A stretch of 64,000 bases of DNA from Methanosarcina barkeri 3 (GCF_000970305.1 NZ_CP009517.1:62001-126000); one strand, 5' to 3'; counted from the stretch's first letter, positions 26,597-37,148 are shown. A program made the numbers and translations. Notes: generated by a model not told the origin, from the sequence alone.

Positions 26597-27613
26597 ATGA
26601 AAAAAATAGGGATTGTCATCACTGATCCGGAAGACTGGACAGCCAGGGCGCTTACCGACGCAGCGAGAAAAAAAGGTTTTTCTCCTTTTGTTCTGGATTT
26701 CAAGGCTGCAGAGGTCAGCATAAACTCGGCAGCGTGGAAACCGAGAGCTGAAGAATCAAACGTGGTCTTCAAAGTGGGAGATCTAAAACTCTCTGATTTT
26801 GACGCGATAATTGTAAGGGATGCTGGTGCAGGAGCTTTCGAAGGTGTGTCTTTCAGGTTTGATATCCTGCGTGAACTGGAAGACGAAGGGGTCCCTGTTG
26901 TCAATTCCCCTGAAGCTATCCGGAATGCCGCAAATAAATACCATTCTTCTTATCTTCTGGCAAAAGCAGGACTGCCAGTACCCAAAACCGTAGCTGTACA
27001 GGACATGGAAGCAGCCCTGAAGGTAATATCAAGATTTGGAGATGCTGTCATTAAGCCTGTTTTTGGATATAAAGGAAAGGATATTGCAAGAGTAAGGAAT
27101 GGCGAAGTCCAATTTTCGGATAGAAAAATGGAATCCTCATACCTGGAATCAGTTCTCAAGCAGTTACTTCAAGAAAGAGGTATGCTGTATATCCAGGAAT
27201 TCATAGAGAATCCGAGAAGAGATATCAGAGCTTTTATTGTTGACGGTAAGGCTATTGGAGCAATTTACCGTAAAGCGGCATCTGGCTCCTGGGTCAACAA
27301 TCTGAGCCAGGGAGGAAGCGCAGATCGGTGTGTGCTCACGGAAAAACAAAAAGAAATTGCTGAGAAGGCTGCTCTGGCAGTGAGCACGACTTTTGCTGGT
27401 GTTGATATCATAGAGGGGCTAACTGATGATAATCTTGGTGAAGGGCTGACCGAGGATAGTCTTAATAAAAAACTTGAGGTTCATTCCACCCGAACTGAGG
27501 GAAACCCTAAAGTTCTTGAAGTCAATGGAACACCGTCCGGAAAAGGTATTTTTGATGCATGGGGAATAAATCCTGCAGAATATATTCTAGAATACATTGA
27601 AAAAACTTTATGA
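26597..27613 (+). CDS. mptN: Tetrahydromethanopterin:alpha-L-glutamate ligase (RimK/MptN family)
   Basis: 338-residue ATP-grasp enzyme: N-terminal [51 protein letters not shown], the glycine/serine loop [14 protein letters not shown], and the metal-binding [12 protein letters not shown]. In Methanosarcina this family adds glutamate to tetrahydromethanopterin, making tetrahydrosarcinapterin. Between GVDII (residue 268) and PKVLEVNG it carries a charged insertion of about 28 residues with the internal repeat [18 protein letters not shown], not usual in RimK relatives. RimK-type relatives are the main alternative. Confidence 0.82.
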   Translation: MKKIGIVITDPEDWTARALTDAARKKGFSPFVLDFKAAEVSINSAAWKPRAEESNVVFKVGDLKLSDFDAIIVRDAGAGAFEGVSFRFDILRELEDEGVPVVNSPEAIRNAANKYHSSYLLAKAGLPVPKTVAVQDMEAALKVISRFGDAVIKPVFGYKGKDIARVRNGEVQFSDRKMESSYLESVLKQLLQERGMLYIQEFIENPRRDIRAFIVDGKAIGAIYRKAASGSWVNNLSQGGSADRCVLTEKQKEIAEKAALAVSTTFAGVDIIEGLTDDNLGEGLTEDSLNKKLEVHSTRTEGNPKVLEVNGTPSGKGIFDAWGINPAEYILEYIEKTL

Positions 27614-27828
27614 AATAGTTATAAATGATGCCGTTCATAATATCAGCAATATATCGATTTGAATTTCGTAGATTTTTAGAAATTTTTTGATTTAACACTC
27701 CGGGTCCAGGTCGATCAGACTATAGATGATCAAAAATAAACATGAAGACCGGGATATAAACCGTTCCGGATTCCCCCATCGAAAACATTTAAGAAACAGA
27801 CGGACCTTCAATAAACCCGAGGCAAAAG

Positions 27829-28176
27829 ATGAGTGAATATAAACAGTGTATAGTAACCCGGGAGGACCTGAAGCTTTCCAAAGGCAAGTTTGCAGTACAG
27901 GTAGCTCATGCTGCCATTTCTGCTTCCGAATGGGCAAGCAAAAGTGACCTTGAAAAATGGAAGGAAGGCGGACAGAAAAAAATTGTCCTTAAAGTGCCTG
28001 CCCTTAAGGACCTGTATGAACTTAAGGAAAAAGCAAGAAGGGAAGGACTGCCTACAGCTCTGATACAGGATGCAGGACTTACGGAAATTCCGCCGGGAAC
28101 GGTTACAGTCCTTGGAATAGGGCCGGCAAAAGAAGAGCTTATAGATAAAGTTACGCGGGACCTTAAACTTGTTTAA
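27829..28176 (+). CDS. pth2: Peptidyl-tRNA hydrolase, archaeal/eukaryotic type (Pth2)
   Basis: 115 residues, the normal Pth2 size. Family marks are [25 protein letters not shown] (interrupted here to keep the quote short), then [38 protein letters not shown] and [13 protein letters not shown]. It hydrolyses peptidyl-tRNA dropped from ribosomes. GAGG lies 8 bp before the ATG. It complements the VLRF1 protein at 1674-2729, which acts on ribosome-bound chains. Confidence 0.95.
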   Translation: MSEYKQCIVTREDLKLSKGKFAVQVAHAAISASEWASKSDLEKWKEGGQKKIVLKVPALKDLYELKEKARREGLPTALIQDAGLTEIPPGTVTVLGIGPAKEELIDKVTRDLKLV

Positions 28177-28302
28177 GTATCAAGAACCTGAAAGCCAGAT
28201 TTGGGAAAACGGTACTAAAATCAAACTGAGCCGAAGCTATCAATGTGATAGCTCTTCCAATCCGGATAGAAGGCCTGCCTGTGTTCGATTCAGGAGGAGA
28301 TC

Positions 28303-29547
28303 ATGAGGGGTTCAGGGGTTTCAAGAGAAAAAAAGGCAGTCTCAACAATTGCTATTTTATTTGTGTTCCTTGTGTTCGTTGCACTCACGGGGGTGTTGTC
28401 TTCTGATTCGATTGAGAATTTAAGAGAAGAGGTAACAGATTATATAGTCTCAGGACTGGATTCCGGAAGCCAGGAGAGTGCTTTTACACCTCAACCGGCT
28501 TTATTTACTTTTCCGGCAATCCCAACATACTCTCCTAAAAAAAGCGAACTCACTCCCATTCTGAGGACTCCATTGCAACCTGGTTTCTCCCTGAGCAGCA
28601 ACTACCAGACCTCGGATTTTTTCCAGGGAGGAACTGGCTATGTTAGAATCAGCATTAAAAACCAAGGCCGAAACCCAATTTTTATAGAAAGGTACGGGGT
28701 TTCGGTTAATGCTTCCGAAAGCCGGATTTATTCCGAGGAACGTGGATTTTTAATCGATCCAGGTCAAGAGCAGAACCTCGGAGTGATTGCAGTTGAGATA
28801 CCTGAGGAAGAAAAAGCCGATTTCAGTATTGTCCTTTGGTTGCTTGCCTCGACTTCGGAAGGAAAATGGCATGACTATGGGCCCTATCCTCTGAAAAACT
28901 TTACTGTAAATCTTAAGCCAATGTCAGAAAAATCGAGTCCAACATACCGATACAACCCTTCACCTTACTTTGAAACCATAAACCACCTTGTGGAACCAGC
29001 CGAGCCTGATATAAGGGGCAAGGCAGCCCAGGTGGCTCGCACATATCCGGGAGCATATAATATCTATCAGGTCTGTGCCCTTTTTGACATGGTAAAAGAG
29101 AAGGTAGAATACGTAAGTGACCCAAGAGGTAACGACATATGGGAACCAGCCAACGTTACCCTGAAAATAGGAGCCGGAGATTGTGAGGACCAGGCAATTC
29201 TCCTTTCATCCATGCTTGAGGCCGTAGGGGGTACAACCCGGGTCTACCTGACCAATACTCATGCTTTTGCAGCAGTATATATAGGCAATGGGACCGATGC
29301 GACAAATGCTGCAGTTGAGGGTGTAAGGGCTTATTACGGAAACGTTGATGTGAATTACCTGACCGATGAATACGGTTCCTGGTTGATGCTTGACCCGACC
29401 TCGAGCCTTTATGCAGGCGGGCTACCAGGGAAAACGGCCCAGGCGGAAGTTAAGGTCACCGGAGGAAACGAAACATATAGAAGCTGGACCTTTGTAAGCA
29501 CGAACGAAGTAAAAGCTATTGATATTAATCCCAGATGGCCTTTATAA
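28303..29547 (+). CDS. Membrane-anchored transglutaminase-like protein
   Basis: 414 residues. An N-terminal hydrophobic anchor (TIAILFVFLVFVALTGV, about residues 15-34) suggests export with most of the protein outside. Residues about 90-200 form a beta-rich region. The C-terminal transglutaminase-like core has Cys294 in GAGDCEDQAILLSSML, a His in TNTHAFAAVYIG, and an Asp in LMLDPTSS. Such domains act as thiol proteases or crosslinkers; the substrate is unknown. A strong AGGAGGAGA ribosome-binding site precedes the ATG. Confidence 0.82.
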   Translation: MRGSGVSREKKAVSTIAILFVFLVFVALTGVLSSDSIENLREEVTDYIVSGLDSGSQESAFTPQPALFTFPAIPTYSPKKSELTPILRTPLQPGFSLSSNYQTSDFFQGGTGYVRISIKNQGRNPIFIERYGVSVNASESRIYSEERGFLIDPGQEQNLGVIAVEIPEEEKADFSIVLWLLASTSEGKWHDYGPYPLKNFTVNLKPMSEKSSPTYRYNPSPYFETINHLVEPAEPDIRGKAAQVARTYPGAYNIYQVCALFDMVKEKVEYVSDPRGNDIWEPANVTLKIGAGDCEDQAILLSSMLEAVGGTTRVYLTNTHAFAAVYIGNGTDATNAAVEGVRAYYGNVDVNYLTDEYGSWLMLDPTSSLYAGGLPGKTAQAEVKVTGGNETYRSWTFVSTNEVKAIDINPRWPL

Positions 29548-29585
29548 TTTTCACTAAATATGTAATAGAGGAGTGTTTTTAACCC

Positions 29586-30902
29586 ATGGAAGTGCCGAAA
29601 ATTGAAAAACAAATCGGAATAGATCTTTACTCCACAGATACTGATGGCCTTGGAGGGCAGCTTCGGCAGGAAGTTGAGGATTTTATTGTTAAAGAAATTA
29701 CGAACAGAGAGGAAGAACAGGAAGGAAAATATCTAATTCTTGAACTAGTAAAGCGCGATTGGGACACACATCACCTGACCCGAACTCTTGCAAAAATCCT
29801 CCAGATAAGTCAGAAGAGAATTAGCGTTGCAGGTACAAAGGACAAACGTGCACTTACCACTCAGAAAATTAGCGTTTTTGATATCGACGCCCAGGAAATT
29901 GAGAAAATCCACTTAAAAGACATAGAGCTGAAAGTCCTTGGCCGTTCACGGAAATCCGTTGAACTCGGAGACCTGTGGGGAAACAATTTCAGAATAACTA
30001 TTCGGAATATAACCCACTCGAGTGAGGAGACACACAAATTACTCGAAAAAACCACAAACGAAATCCTTGCTCAGGGCGGAGTCCCGAACTTCTTCGGAAT
30101 CCAGCGTTTCGGCTCTGTACGCCCTGTTACGCACCTGGTAGGAAAAGCAATTGTTGAGGGAGATTTTGAGAAAGCTGCTCTGTTTTACATTGCCGAACCC
30201 TTCCCTGATGAACCTGAGGAAACAAAGGAAGCCCGCCAGTTCGTTAAAGAGACACGCGATTTTAAAGAAGGCCTGAAAACCTACCCTCTTCATCTTGGGC
30301 ACGAAAGAGCGATGATGAACCATCTAATAGCCAATCCAGATGATTTTGCAGGAGCTTTTCTCGTTCTCCCGAAAAATCTCTACAGGATGTTCGTGCACGG
30401 TTACCAGTCCTATATTTATAACACAGTCCTGTGCAGACGAATTGAAAAAGGTCTTCCTTTAAATGAAGCTGTAGAAGGCGATATTGTTTGTTTTAAGAAT
30501 GAGTTTGGACTACCGGATTCTTCAAAAACCGAACAGGTCACATCGGAAACCGTAATTGCCATGAACCGCCTTATTAAGAGAAACCGGGCTTTCATAACCG
30601 CTCCTCTTCCGGGCTATACTACGGAATTTGCGTCAGGTATTCCGGGAGAGATCGAACAGGCAGTTCTCAAGGAACTCAAAGTCCCTCTACAGGGTTTCAA
30701 TATAGAAAAAGTTCCTGAAATGAGTTCGAAAGGCACCCGTAGAGAAGTTCTTCTGCAGGTTGAACCGAAGTTTGAGGTCGGAGAGGATGAACTGAATCCT
30801 GGAAAGTCAAAAGCTGTGCTTGAATTCATGTTACCGAAGGGAAGCTACGCAACAACCGTGCTGCGAGAGTATATGAAGGTAGATCCTTTGCAAATGAGTT
30901 AA
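29586..30902 (+). CDS. truD: tRNA pseudouridine(13) synthase
   Basis: 438 residues, the archaeal TruD size. The catalytic Asp86 lies in AGTKDKRALTTQ. Other marks are LVKRDWDTHHLTRTLA, GVPNFFGIQRFGS and LPGYTTEFASG. It isomerises U13 in tRNA-Glu and some other tRNAs. GAGGAGTG provides a strong ribosome-binding site. It starts 38 bp after the transglutaminase-like gene, so the two are probably co-transcribed. Confidence 0.95.
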   Translation: MEVPKIEKQIGIDLYSTDTDGLGGQLRQEVEDFIVKEITNREEEQEGKYLILELVKRDWDTHHLTRTLAKILQISQKRISVAGTKDKRALTTQKISVFDIDAQEIEKIHLKDIELKVLGRSRKSVELGDLWGNNFRITIRNITHSSEETHKLLEKTTNEILAQGGVPNFFGIQRFGSVRPVTHLVGKAIVEGDFEKAALFYIAEPFPDEPEETKEARQFVKETRDFKEGLKTYPLHLGHERAMMNHLIANPDDFAGAFLVLPKNLYRMFVHGYQSYIYNTVLCRRIEKGLPLNEAVEGDIVCFKNEFGLPDSSKTEQVTSETVIAMNRLIKRNRAFITAPLPGYTTEFASGIPGEIEQAVLKELKVPLQGFNIEKVPEMSSKGTRREVLLQVEPKFEVGEDELNPGKSKAVLEFMLPKGSYATTVLREYMKVDPLQMS

Positions 30903-31175
30903 GAGCCAGTAACTCAAACAAGCTGGATTGGAGAAATCAGTCCTCAGGAAAAAGGGCTGCTAAATAATGCAGCTCTCTACTTTTTCTAACTCGAGCATTC
31001 GCTTGTATTCCAAGAGTTGTGTCACTAATCTGTGCTTGTAATGTTTACAAGAGAACTGGCGAGTTATGATTGACCTTGGAAAAAGTGGTGAGATTTTTGC
31101 TTCTTAACATCATGGTCTTAAGTTCCATATACAGAGGTTCTAACGGCAATGTTCTCAGGGGGCATGAATCTCCGG
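30903..31175. other. Convergent spacer truD / MATE gene
   Basis: No gene. It contains no clear hairpin terminator; a pyrimidine-rich ctttttctaact tract near 30980 could end truD transcription. Nothing further seen. Confidence 0.35.
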
Positions 31176-32579
31176 TTAATCTTCATTGGAAGTTAATATA
31201 GTCTCAGAAACAGAGAAGTGGCGCTCCTCACTTACAGTTAATCCATTCTTGAGAAAACCGAACTCTTTCCAGAGCAAGCCTATTACGACCAGGAACATCA
31301 GGAATTCCGCAGCCGGGGTTGCAAGCCAGACTCCGTTAAGGTCAAGTAAGGAAGGTAAAATCCATAGTAGGGGAAGGACAAAAAGAAAAACTGTTCCCAG
31401 CTGGATGAAAAGAGAGTATCTGATTTTGTTTATCGACTGGAAATATACTGAACCCAGCATAACTATTCCATGAGTAAGGAGGGCAAACACGAAAATCTTC
31501 ATGCCGTTAAGAGTAATTTCCATGAGTTCTGGGCTGTCGCGGTTAAAGATAAGGATAAACTGTTCCGGATACATGGAAAGAAGCACGAAACCAATCAACC
31601 CGGTTACGAGGCAAGAAATAACAGCTATCTTTAAGGTCCCTGCAACTCGGGAATAACAACGGGCTCCATAATTAAAACCGATGATTGGCTGGGTGCCAAC
31701 TGCTATTCCTTCAAAAATCAAAGAGAAAATCGAGAAAACGTAACCTATAATTCCATAGCCTGAAACTGCGAGTTCCGAACCGTAACTGAGCAGCATGTAC
31801 TCGTTTGCAATGAGCAGGACGAAAGTTGAAAACTGCATTGCAAAAGAAGGAAAGCCTGCTTTCATAATTCTGATAATTATTCTCGATTCCAGGGAGAGGG
31901 AACCGGGTTTTAGCCTCAGTCCTGCCCATCTGCTGAAAAAGTACAGAGCGAGCAGAATTCCGGAAAGAGAAAAAGCAATAACAGTGGCTATGGCAGCTCC
32001 CTTAACCCCCATTCCCATTCGCATGACAAAGAGATAGTCAAGAATCATATTTACGAAAACACTCGCAACCACACATATCATAGCAAGTCTGGGTTTTCCG
32101 TCATTTCGTACTAGAGGTTCGAGACCAATGGACATAGTTAGAAGTACCGACCCTGAAAATAGGACTCTGAGATAACTATTTGCCATGTCAAAAACCGGGC
32201 CAGAGGCTCCCAGAAAGCGGAGATAAGAATCCGAAAAAGTCAGTCCGATAACGGTGAGTCCTATTCCCGCAAGCAAGAGAAGAGGGAAAGCGTTGTGTAT
32301 TAGTCTGATGGCTTTCTGTCGATCAGTTCTGCCAAGGGCCAGGGCTACAAGGCTTGAAGTTCCTATCCCTATCATCTGTCCTACAGCAATTATGGCTAAA
32401 AGTGCAGGAAATGCAAGAGTTATTCCTGCAAGCCCCTGGCTTCCCACAGTATTCCCGACAAAGAAACCGTCAATGACTCCCTGGATTCCGGCAACTATCA
32501 ACCCTATAGTTGCCGGGAGAACAAATTTCAGGAAAAGCTTTCCGATGCTTGCAGACCTCATTTCCCGTTCATCTGTCAT
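31176..32579 (-). CDS. MATE family efflux transporter
   Basis: 467 residues with about twelve hydrophobic helices in two halves. Typical features are FVLPATIGLIVAGIQGVIDGFFVGN, PLVRNDGKPRLAMICVVAS and QPIIGFNYGAR. MATE carriers exchange drugs or metabolites for Na+ or H+; this one resembles the MepA/DinF-like subgroup often seen in archaea. GAGGAAAA lies before the ATG. It is alone in its transcription unit as far as the sequence shows. Confidence 0.9.
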   Translation of the reverse strand: MTDEREMRSASIGKLFLKFVLPATIGLIVAGIQGVIDGFFVGNTVGSQGLAGITLAFPALLAIIAVGQMIGIGTSSLVALALGRTDRQKAIRLIHNAFPLLLLAGIGLTVIGLTFSDSYLRFLGASGPVFDMANSYLRVLFSGSVLLTMSIGLEPLVRNDGKPRLAMICVVASVFVNMILDYLFVMRMGMGVKGAAIATVIAFSLSGILLALYFFSRWAGLRLKPGSLSLESRIIIRIMKAGFPSFAMQFSTFVLLIANEYMLLSYGSELAVSGYGIIGYVFSIFSLIFEGIAVGTQPIIGFNYGARCYSRVAGTLKIAVISCLVTGLIGFVLLSMYPEQFILIFNRDSPELMEITLNGMKIFVFALLTHGIVMLGSVYFQSINKIRYSLFIQLGTVFLFVLPLLWILPSLLDLNGVWLATPAAEFLMFLVVIGLLWKEFGFLKNGLTVSEERHFSVSETILTSNED

Positions 32580-33290
32580 ACTTTTTCCTCGTTAAGCCAG
32601 GTAGTGAGTTTCTCAAAGATTCTCTCCAGAAATCTAAGTTTTCGTTCATCCAAAATTTTCGGATCATTTCAAAAAACCTTATATCTATCAATGTTCGATA
32701 TCAAATGCTTTTTTCCATTTATCGGTGAGTTCGAGCAGGCAGATCCCTCCGTCCTTCGGAAAAGTTTTTGTTTTCAGCAGGCCTTTTTCGCAGTTTTAAA
32801 AATCAAGTTGTTAGCGTAGCTTTGCTGATTTCCATGGCCTTCGCCATTGGAGATAGTGGGATTGCCCAGGAAATTAGTTTTCCTGAGGTAGAGGAAGACA
32901 TGTAGCCGATATTTCTGTATTCCTCTGAGAATTCATACTTTCTCAGATTTTTTGAAACAATATTCCATCTTTTCAAGAAACCTAGAAATTTCCGTTTTTA
33001 CTCTCCATAAATGAAAAAAGGAGTACATAATTAGTCTAACTACTATTAAAGATTTTCCTTCGGCTAATAAATATAATATAATTTAACTCTACCTCTGCAT
33101 TCCAGGACAAACTCTTCGAAAATTTGATCTGGATATCATAACTATGGAAAGCCAGATTTTTCCTATCCTTATGCTTATGACAGGTTTTCAGTTTCAATTT
33201 CCATGGTTTTAGAGAAACACTCTAGCATTGTTCATATCAGTAGCAACTTCATTTTTGTTTTCCGGTTCTATATTTTTTCCATTTTTCTTT
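32580..33290. other. Intergenic region with a possible leader-peptide remnant
   Basis: About 700 bp without an intact gene. At 32834-32905 a 23-codon frame (MAFAIGDSGIAQEISFPEVE then EDM and TAG) follows an open hydrophobic stretch and looks like the start of a secreted protein, but it stops at once. The rest is AT-rich and non-coding. Confidence 0.35.
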
Positions 33291-35204
33291 TTACTTCTTT
33301 CTCTTCCGAACTCCGTAAACAAGAAACGCAATGCCGGTCATAAGGATTACAAACATAGTCATAAAGCCTAGAGCAGCCATGAAACCGAATACAAACCCTG
33401 CGGTATAAGGTTCTAAGGCTTTTAGAGATAGAAAAATAACCCCTGTTAGAGCTATTAGCCAGGAACCAAAGACAAGGGCCCTGTTTTTTACCTTGGCCAG
33501 AAGTATTATCAGTAGAACTAACATTAAAGCAATGGAAATTTGGGGGAAATAATATAATGCAGAACTCTCCAGGCCCTTTGTAAAGAACATACCTTCTTCC
33601 CCATGCTCAAATGCATACAGCGTCCCCTCTGTTGAAATCAGGTATAATTTGTTTTTGTGAAGTACGGGCTTCGACACATCATATCCTTTTATTTTGCTAC
33701 TGCCCCATATGGTTTCTCCGGTACTGGAATTAAAAATATATATGTTGTTCAGGTCAGTTGAATATACGAATTTATTACTGATAACAGATGAAGCAAAACT
33801 CATTTTTGAACCGGGATACTCATTCAAGATTTCGCCAGTTTCTGCCTGTAAGATACCGGGATTTGGAAAATCAACAAATAATTTACCATTTATTGCTGCA
33901 ACAACATTTGACCATTTACCGTTATGTGTTTTCCAGACTTCCTCTCCGGATTCAACAGATAATGCGATAATATCTCTCTCGCTCAGAGTAGTATAAACCA
34001 GGTCTCTGTAAAGGAAAGATTCGAAATATAAAACCTCACCCGGATATATATATTCCCAGATTACCTCTCCAGTATGTGCATTGAGTGCAATTAAACCTTC
34101 TTTTACTATGGGCTTTTCCAGTTCCGGCTCGAACTCTTGATCTTCAGGTATTTCGATGGGTTCAGTATAGATGGAATGAGAAGCATGGTATCTGAATATC
34201 ACCAAATTTCCATTCACTACAGGTCCTGATAAGCTGTAATAATTACTTCCTTCAGCTCCAAAGTCGGTTCTGTTGAGTTCATATTTCCACTTCAAAGTCC
34301 CGTTTTCCACATCAATAGCAGCAACATATCTGTCATAAGGTGTGCTGACAAATAATGTATTTCCAAAAATAACAGGGTTTTCCCACGCGAAACTCTGATA
34401 TTCTTTCTTCCACAACAGTTTTCCGGTTTTTGCGTCCAGTGCATCAATATTTGAAGAGTGTACGGCAAACAAAACCCCGTCCTTATACCCCAGACTAACA
34501 CTCTGTCCATCATTCCATTCTTTACTCCAAAGTAAGTCACCTGTTTCCGCACTCAATGCTATAATAATAGTCTTTCCAAAGTCTTCTCTAGCAAGGTAGA
34601 GGACACCATCCGCAGCAAGTGTTATCTCTGGAGGTGTCTCATACCCAAGTTCCCAGGGTAGTTTATAGGTCCAGGCAACTTTCAAAGGCGGTTTCAGGGT
34701 TACAGGTTCAGCTTCACTTAGATGAAGTGAAACGTTATAAAACTCGAAGTCGTCGTAGTTACTGCCATTAGCATCACTTCCGGCACTGATTTTCAGGGTA
34801 TTGTTTCCTGGATTGAAAAGAGAAGGATGAACCGGAACTGTAATATTCACTGCAACAGAATCCGGAGTTTCTGCCGGAATATAATCATTAAGGGACCCTA
34901 TTTCTATCCCATTGAGATTTACTTTATCTGAAAACTCATCCGTCGACCCGGGAACAACGCTTCTGCCTGTCAATTTGAACTCTGCACTTTCTATATCTAC
35001 TGAAGGGTCCAGAATAAAATTTGCTGTGTAAATCAGCCCTTCAGGGTTCTTTGGATTCAATTCATCTTTAAAATTGTCACCAAGATGGTGGTGCTCGTTG
35101 TCAATAACAATTTCAGACGCTGAAGCCGTTGAAAAGGAAGTAAACGGAAAAATAAGTAGTAATGACGTGAGAAATAGCGCAAGAGTTAATGAAGTCTTTA
35201 TCAC
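33291..35204 (-). CDS. Secreted PQQ-like beta-propeller protein with C-terminal membrane helices
   Basis: 637 residues from a GTG start with GAGGTGGG upstream. A signal peptide (about residues 1-28, ending STASASE) and a domain of about 150 residues precede PQQ/BamB-like blades. The blades carry repeated ALSAETGDLLWSKEW, ALDAKTGKLLWKKEY and ALNAHTGEVIWEY motifs. Four hydrophobic helices close the protein (from about residue 540). It probably sits on the outer face of the membrane. Function unknown. It may be co-transcribed after the HEAT gene 50 bp upstream. Confidence 0.82.
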   Translation of the reverse strand: MIKTSLTLALFLTSLLLIFPFTSFSTASASEIVIDNEHHHLGDNFKDELNPKNPEGLIYTANFILDPSVDIESAEFKLTGRSVVPGSTDEFSDKVNLNGIEIGSLNDYIPAETPDSVAVNITVPVHPSLFNPGNNTLKISAGSDANGSNYDDFEFYNVSLHLSEAEPVTLKPPLKVAWTYKLPWELGYETPPEITLAADGVLYLAREDFGKTIIIALSAETGDLLWSKEWNDGQSVSLGYKDGVLFAVHSSNIDALDAKTGKLLWKKEYQSFAWENPVIFGNTLFVSTPYDRYVAAIDVENGTLKWKYELNRTDFGAEGSNYYSLSGPVVNGNLVIFRYHASHSIYTEPIEIPEDQEFEPELEKPIVKEGLIALNAHTGEVIWEYIYPGEVLYFESFLYRDLVYTTLSERDIIALSVESGEEVWKTHNGKWSNVVAAINGKLFVDFPNPGILQAETGEILNEYPGSKMSFASSVISNKFVYSTDLNNIYIFNSSTGETIWGSSKIKGYDVSKPVLHKNKLYLISTEGTLYAFEHGEEGMFFTKGLESSALYYFPQISIALMLVLLIILLAKVKNRALVFGSWLIALTGVIFLSLKALEPYTAGFVFGFMAALGFMTMFVILMTGIAFLVYGVRKRKK

Positions 35205-35253
35205 AGGCCACCCACCTCAATCCACACAAGAAGATTTATAAATCACATTCAAG

Positions 35254-36546
35254 TCAACGCTTGTTTACTATAAAGGCTGAAATCAATAAATCTGACAAAA
35301 CAAACATTGCTCTGGGTCCCGGGACACTAACTGGTGACTGCAAATCTCCTGCCTCTTCTTCAGTTTCGCTAGCTTCTTTAGTTCCGTTAACTTTTTCACT
35401 TTCCTCTAATTCTTCAATTTTTCCATTTTTTTTGGCTTCTTCTGTCTCTTCTACCGCATTCCGTTCAGTCATTATATCATTTTTAAAAGGTTCTGCGCAG
35501 AAGAATACAACAGGTATGTCATCAACTTCATTCACTTTCCCCAGACTGTCAAATACAGTGTAAATATCATTAAGGGTGGAATTATTAACTTCCGAGCCTT
35601 CCAGAATTCCTACTTCTATGCGATTTTCAATGCTCCATCCATAGCTGATAACTGGCCCCTCTGGATATGTATAGGGTTTCATGTAATTCCCTGAAAGTTT
35701 GTAGACTGTATCAAGTTTACTTAACCATTCTCGCCTCTGGTCCTCGATATAAAACTCACGTTCCTTTCCATAAGTGGCGATTAACGTATTTTTCTTTTGA
35801 GTTTCAATGCTTTCAAGCCCCATTTTTGCAAATACTCGAACAGTCTCGTCCTTATCATTCAGGGCGTCCGTAAGCGCTCCAATTGCACGGCCATCTCCTA
35901 TTCTACCGAGAGCTTCGGCTGCGCGTACCCTGACTTCAGGATCGTCGTCATCAAGAAGCTGGATTAAAGGCTCTACAGCAGGCTCGCCCATCAGGCCCAG
36001 ACGATAACCGAGATCTGCTTGAAGTTCTGGTTCTTCTTTCAAGACCCGAATCATAGGTTGAATTGCCCTTTCGTCTTTTATTCCAGCAAGGACTGCAATA
36101 ACTTTCATCCGTAGAAAAACATCCTCGTTTTTATCCTGCAGGATAAAAACGAGGGGCTCGACAACAGGTTCTCCGATTTCAACAAGAGCACTGGTTGCAG
36201 CACTTTCAACTTCCCACTCTTCGTCCGTCAACAATTTGATGAGTGGATCTATAGCTCTTTCATCTTTGATCTTTCCAAGGGTAATAGCCGCGTTTTCACG
36301 AATTTCCGGGTCTTTGGAATTCAGTACTTTGATTAAAGGTTCTACTGCGGGCTCTCCGGCTTCAACCAGAGCTTTTACGGAGGTAGCTTTGACATTTACA
36401 TCCTGTGCATTCAGATCTTCAATTAAAGTCTCGATATCAGGCTCATCTGAAGCGGCACTAGCTACATTAATATTAGAAAATACAGATAACTGGAAGATAA
36501 TTAATGAAAAAAATACGAAATGAATTTTCAGCTTTTCAATCTCCAT
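35254..36546 (-). CDS. Secreted HEAT-repeat protein
   Basis: 430 residues. A signal-like helix at about residues 8-31 (ends VASAAS) is followed by at least six HEAT/PBS-lyase repeats (for example EPLIKVLNSKDPEIRENAAI and QLLDDDDPEVRVRAAEALG) to about residue 245. A domain of unknown fold follows, then a Glu/Lys-rich linker. The end VPGPRAMFVLSDLLISAF plus NKR resembles a degenerate PGF/PEF-type C-terminal membrane sorting signal. Adjacent to the propeller gene on the same strand, so the two may act together outside the cell. Confidence 0.8.
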   Translation of the reverse strand: MEIEKLKIHFVFFSLIIFQLSVFSNINVASAASDEPDIETLIEDLNAQDVNVKATSVKALVEAGEPAVEPLIKVLNSKDPEIRENAAITLGKIKDERAIDPLIKLLTDEEWEVESAATSALVEIGEPVVEPLVFILQDKNEDVFLRMKVIAVLAGIKDERAIQPMIRVLKEEPELQADLGYRLGLMGEPAVEPLIQLLDDDDPEVRVRAAEALGRIGDGRAIGALTDALNDKDETVRVFAKMGLESIETQKKNTLIATYGKEREFYIEDQRREWLSKLDTVYKLSGNYMKPYTYPEGPVISYGWSIENRIEVGILEGSEVNNSTLNDIYTVFDSLGKVNEVDDIPVVFFCAEPFKNDIMTERNAVEETEEAKKNGKIEELEESEKVNGTKEASETEEEAGDLQSPVSVPGPRAMFVLSDLLISAFIVNKR

Positions 36547-36917
36547 TTGATCACTCGATCCATTTTCATGTCAGAAATACCTAGTTCTGGTATTCATATA
36601 GCAAGTAGTTAGTATTCAGTAGGACACACAATAATAACAACCACGATTAACCACGACTATCTTCAATATATTTATTGGATAGTCAAGAATCAATAAAAGT
36701 ATTTTAAAAGTCAACTTTAACTATTCTTTTACTCTTAAAACATATAAATTTTCCTTACTTTTTGAAAGATTTAGTTATTTTAGTATAAGAATAAATAAAA
36801 TGAAAATGTAATTTTGTCCAGGGAGATCTGACGTGATTGAATCTGAATGTAGCTGGAATCTGTCGAGTAGATTATTGCACGATTATTTGACTGATGTTTT
36901 AAGGTAAGAATGACCCG
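36547..36917. other. AT-rich spacer
   Basis: About 370 bp between the HEAT gene promoter side and the small membrane gene. It contains ccacgattaaccacgac (a short direct repeat of accacga) near 36640, and AT-rich boxes. No gene supported. Confidence 0.4.
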
Positions 36918-37085
36918 CTATTCAGCAAATTTTTCGTGAAGGTACGTAGTGAAGCACTCCCTTTGTAATAAAAACGCAAATGGGCTAGCCATGTAAAAGA
37001 ACTCAAAGGCTATCAGCATATAAAATAATACCACAGTCCAGAAGGTTCTCTTTGTAGTTGCACTTCCTTGAATTTGATCCGACAT
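36918..37085 (-). CDS. Small membrane protein, possibly truncated
   Basis: 55 residues from the ATG at 37085, chosen because GGAGG lies 9 bp upstream; an ATG five codons earlier overlaps that site. One membrane segment (TVVLFYMLIAFEFFYMASPF) is followed by a short unrelated-looking tail. The abrupt end after the SPFAF segment suggests a truncated or frameshifted longer protein. It is the last gene of the PadR/RDD/DUF4405 run. Confidence 0.55.
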   Translation of the reverse strand: MSDQIQGSATTKRTFWTVVLFYMLIAFEFFYMASPFAFLLQRECFTTYLHEKFAE

Positions 37086-37148
37086 TTTGAAATCCTCCAT
37101 ATTTTACTACAATCGAGATTGGAATAATTAAGTATCAGTCTCCTGATT

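Noticed and set aside
32834-32960. Possible pyrrolysine read-through at TAG 32903
   Set aside because: The downstream frame ends quickly with unlikely protein sequence, and no methylamine methyltransferase or PYLIS-like context is seen.
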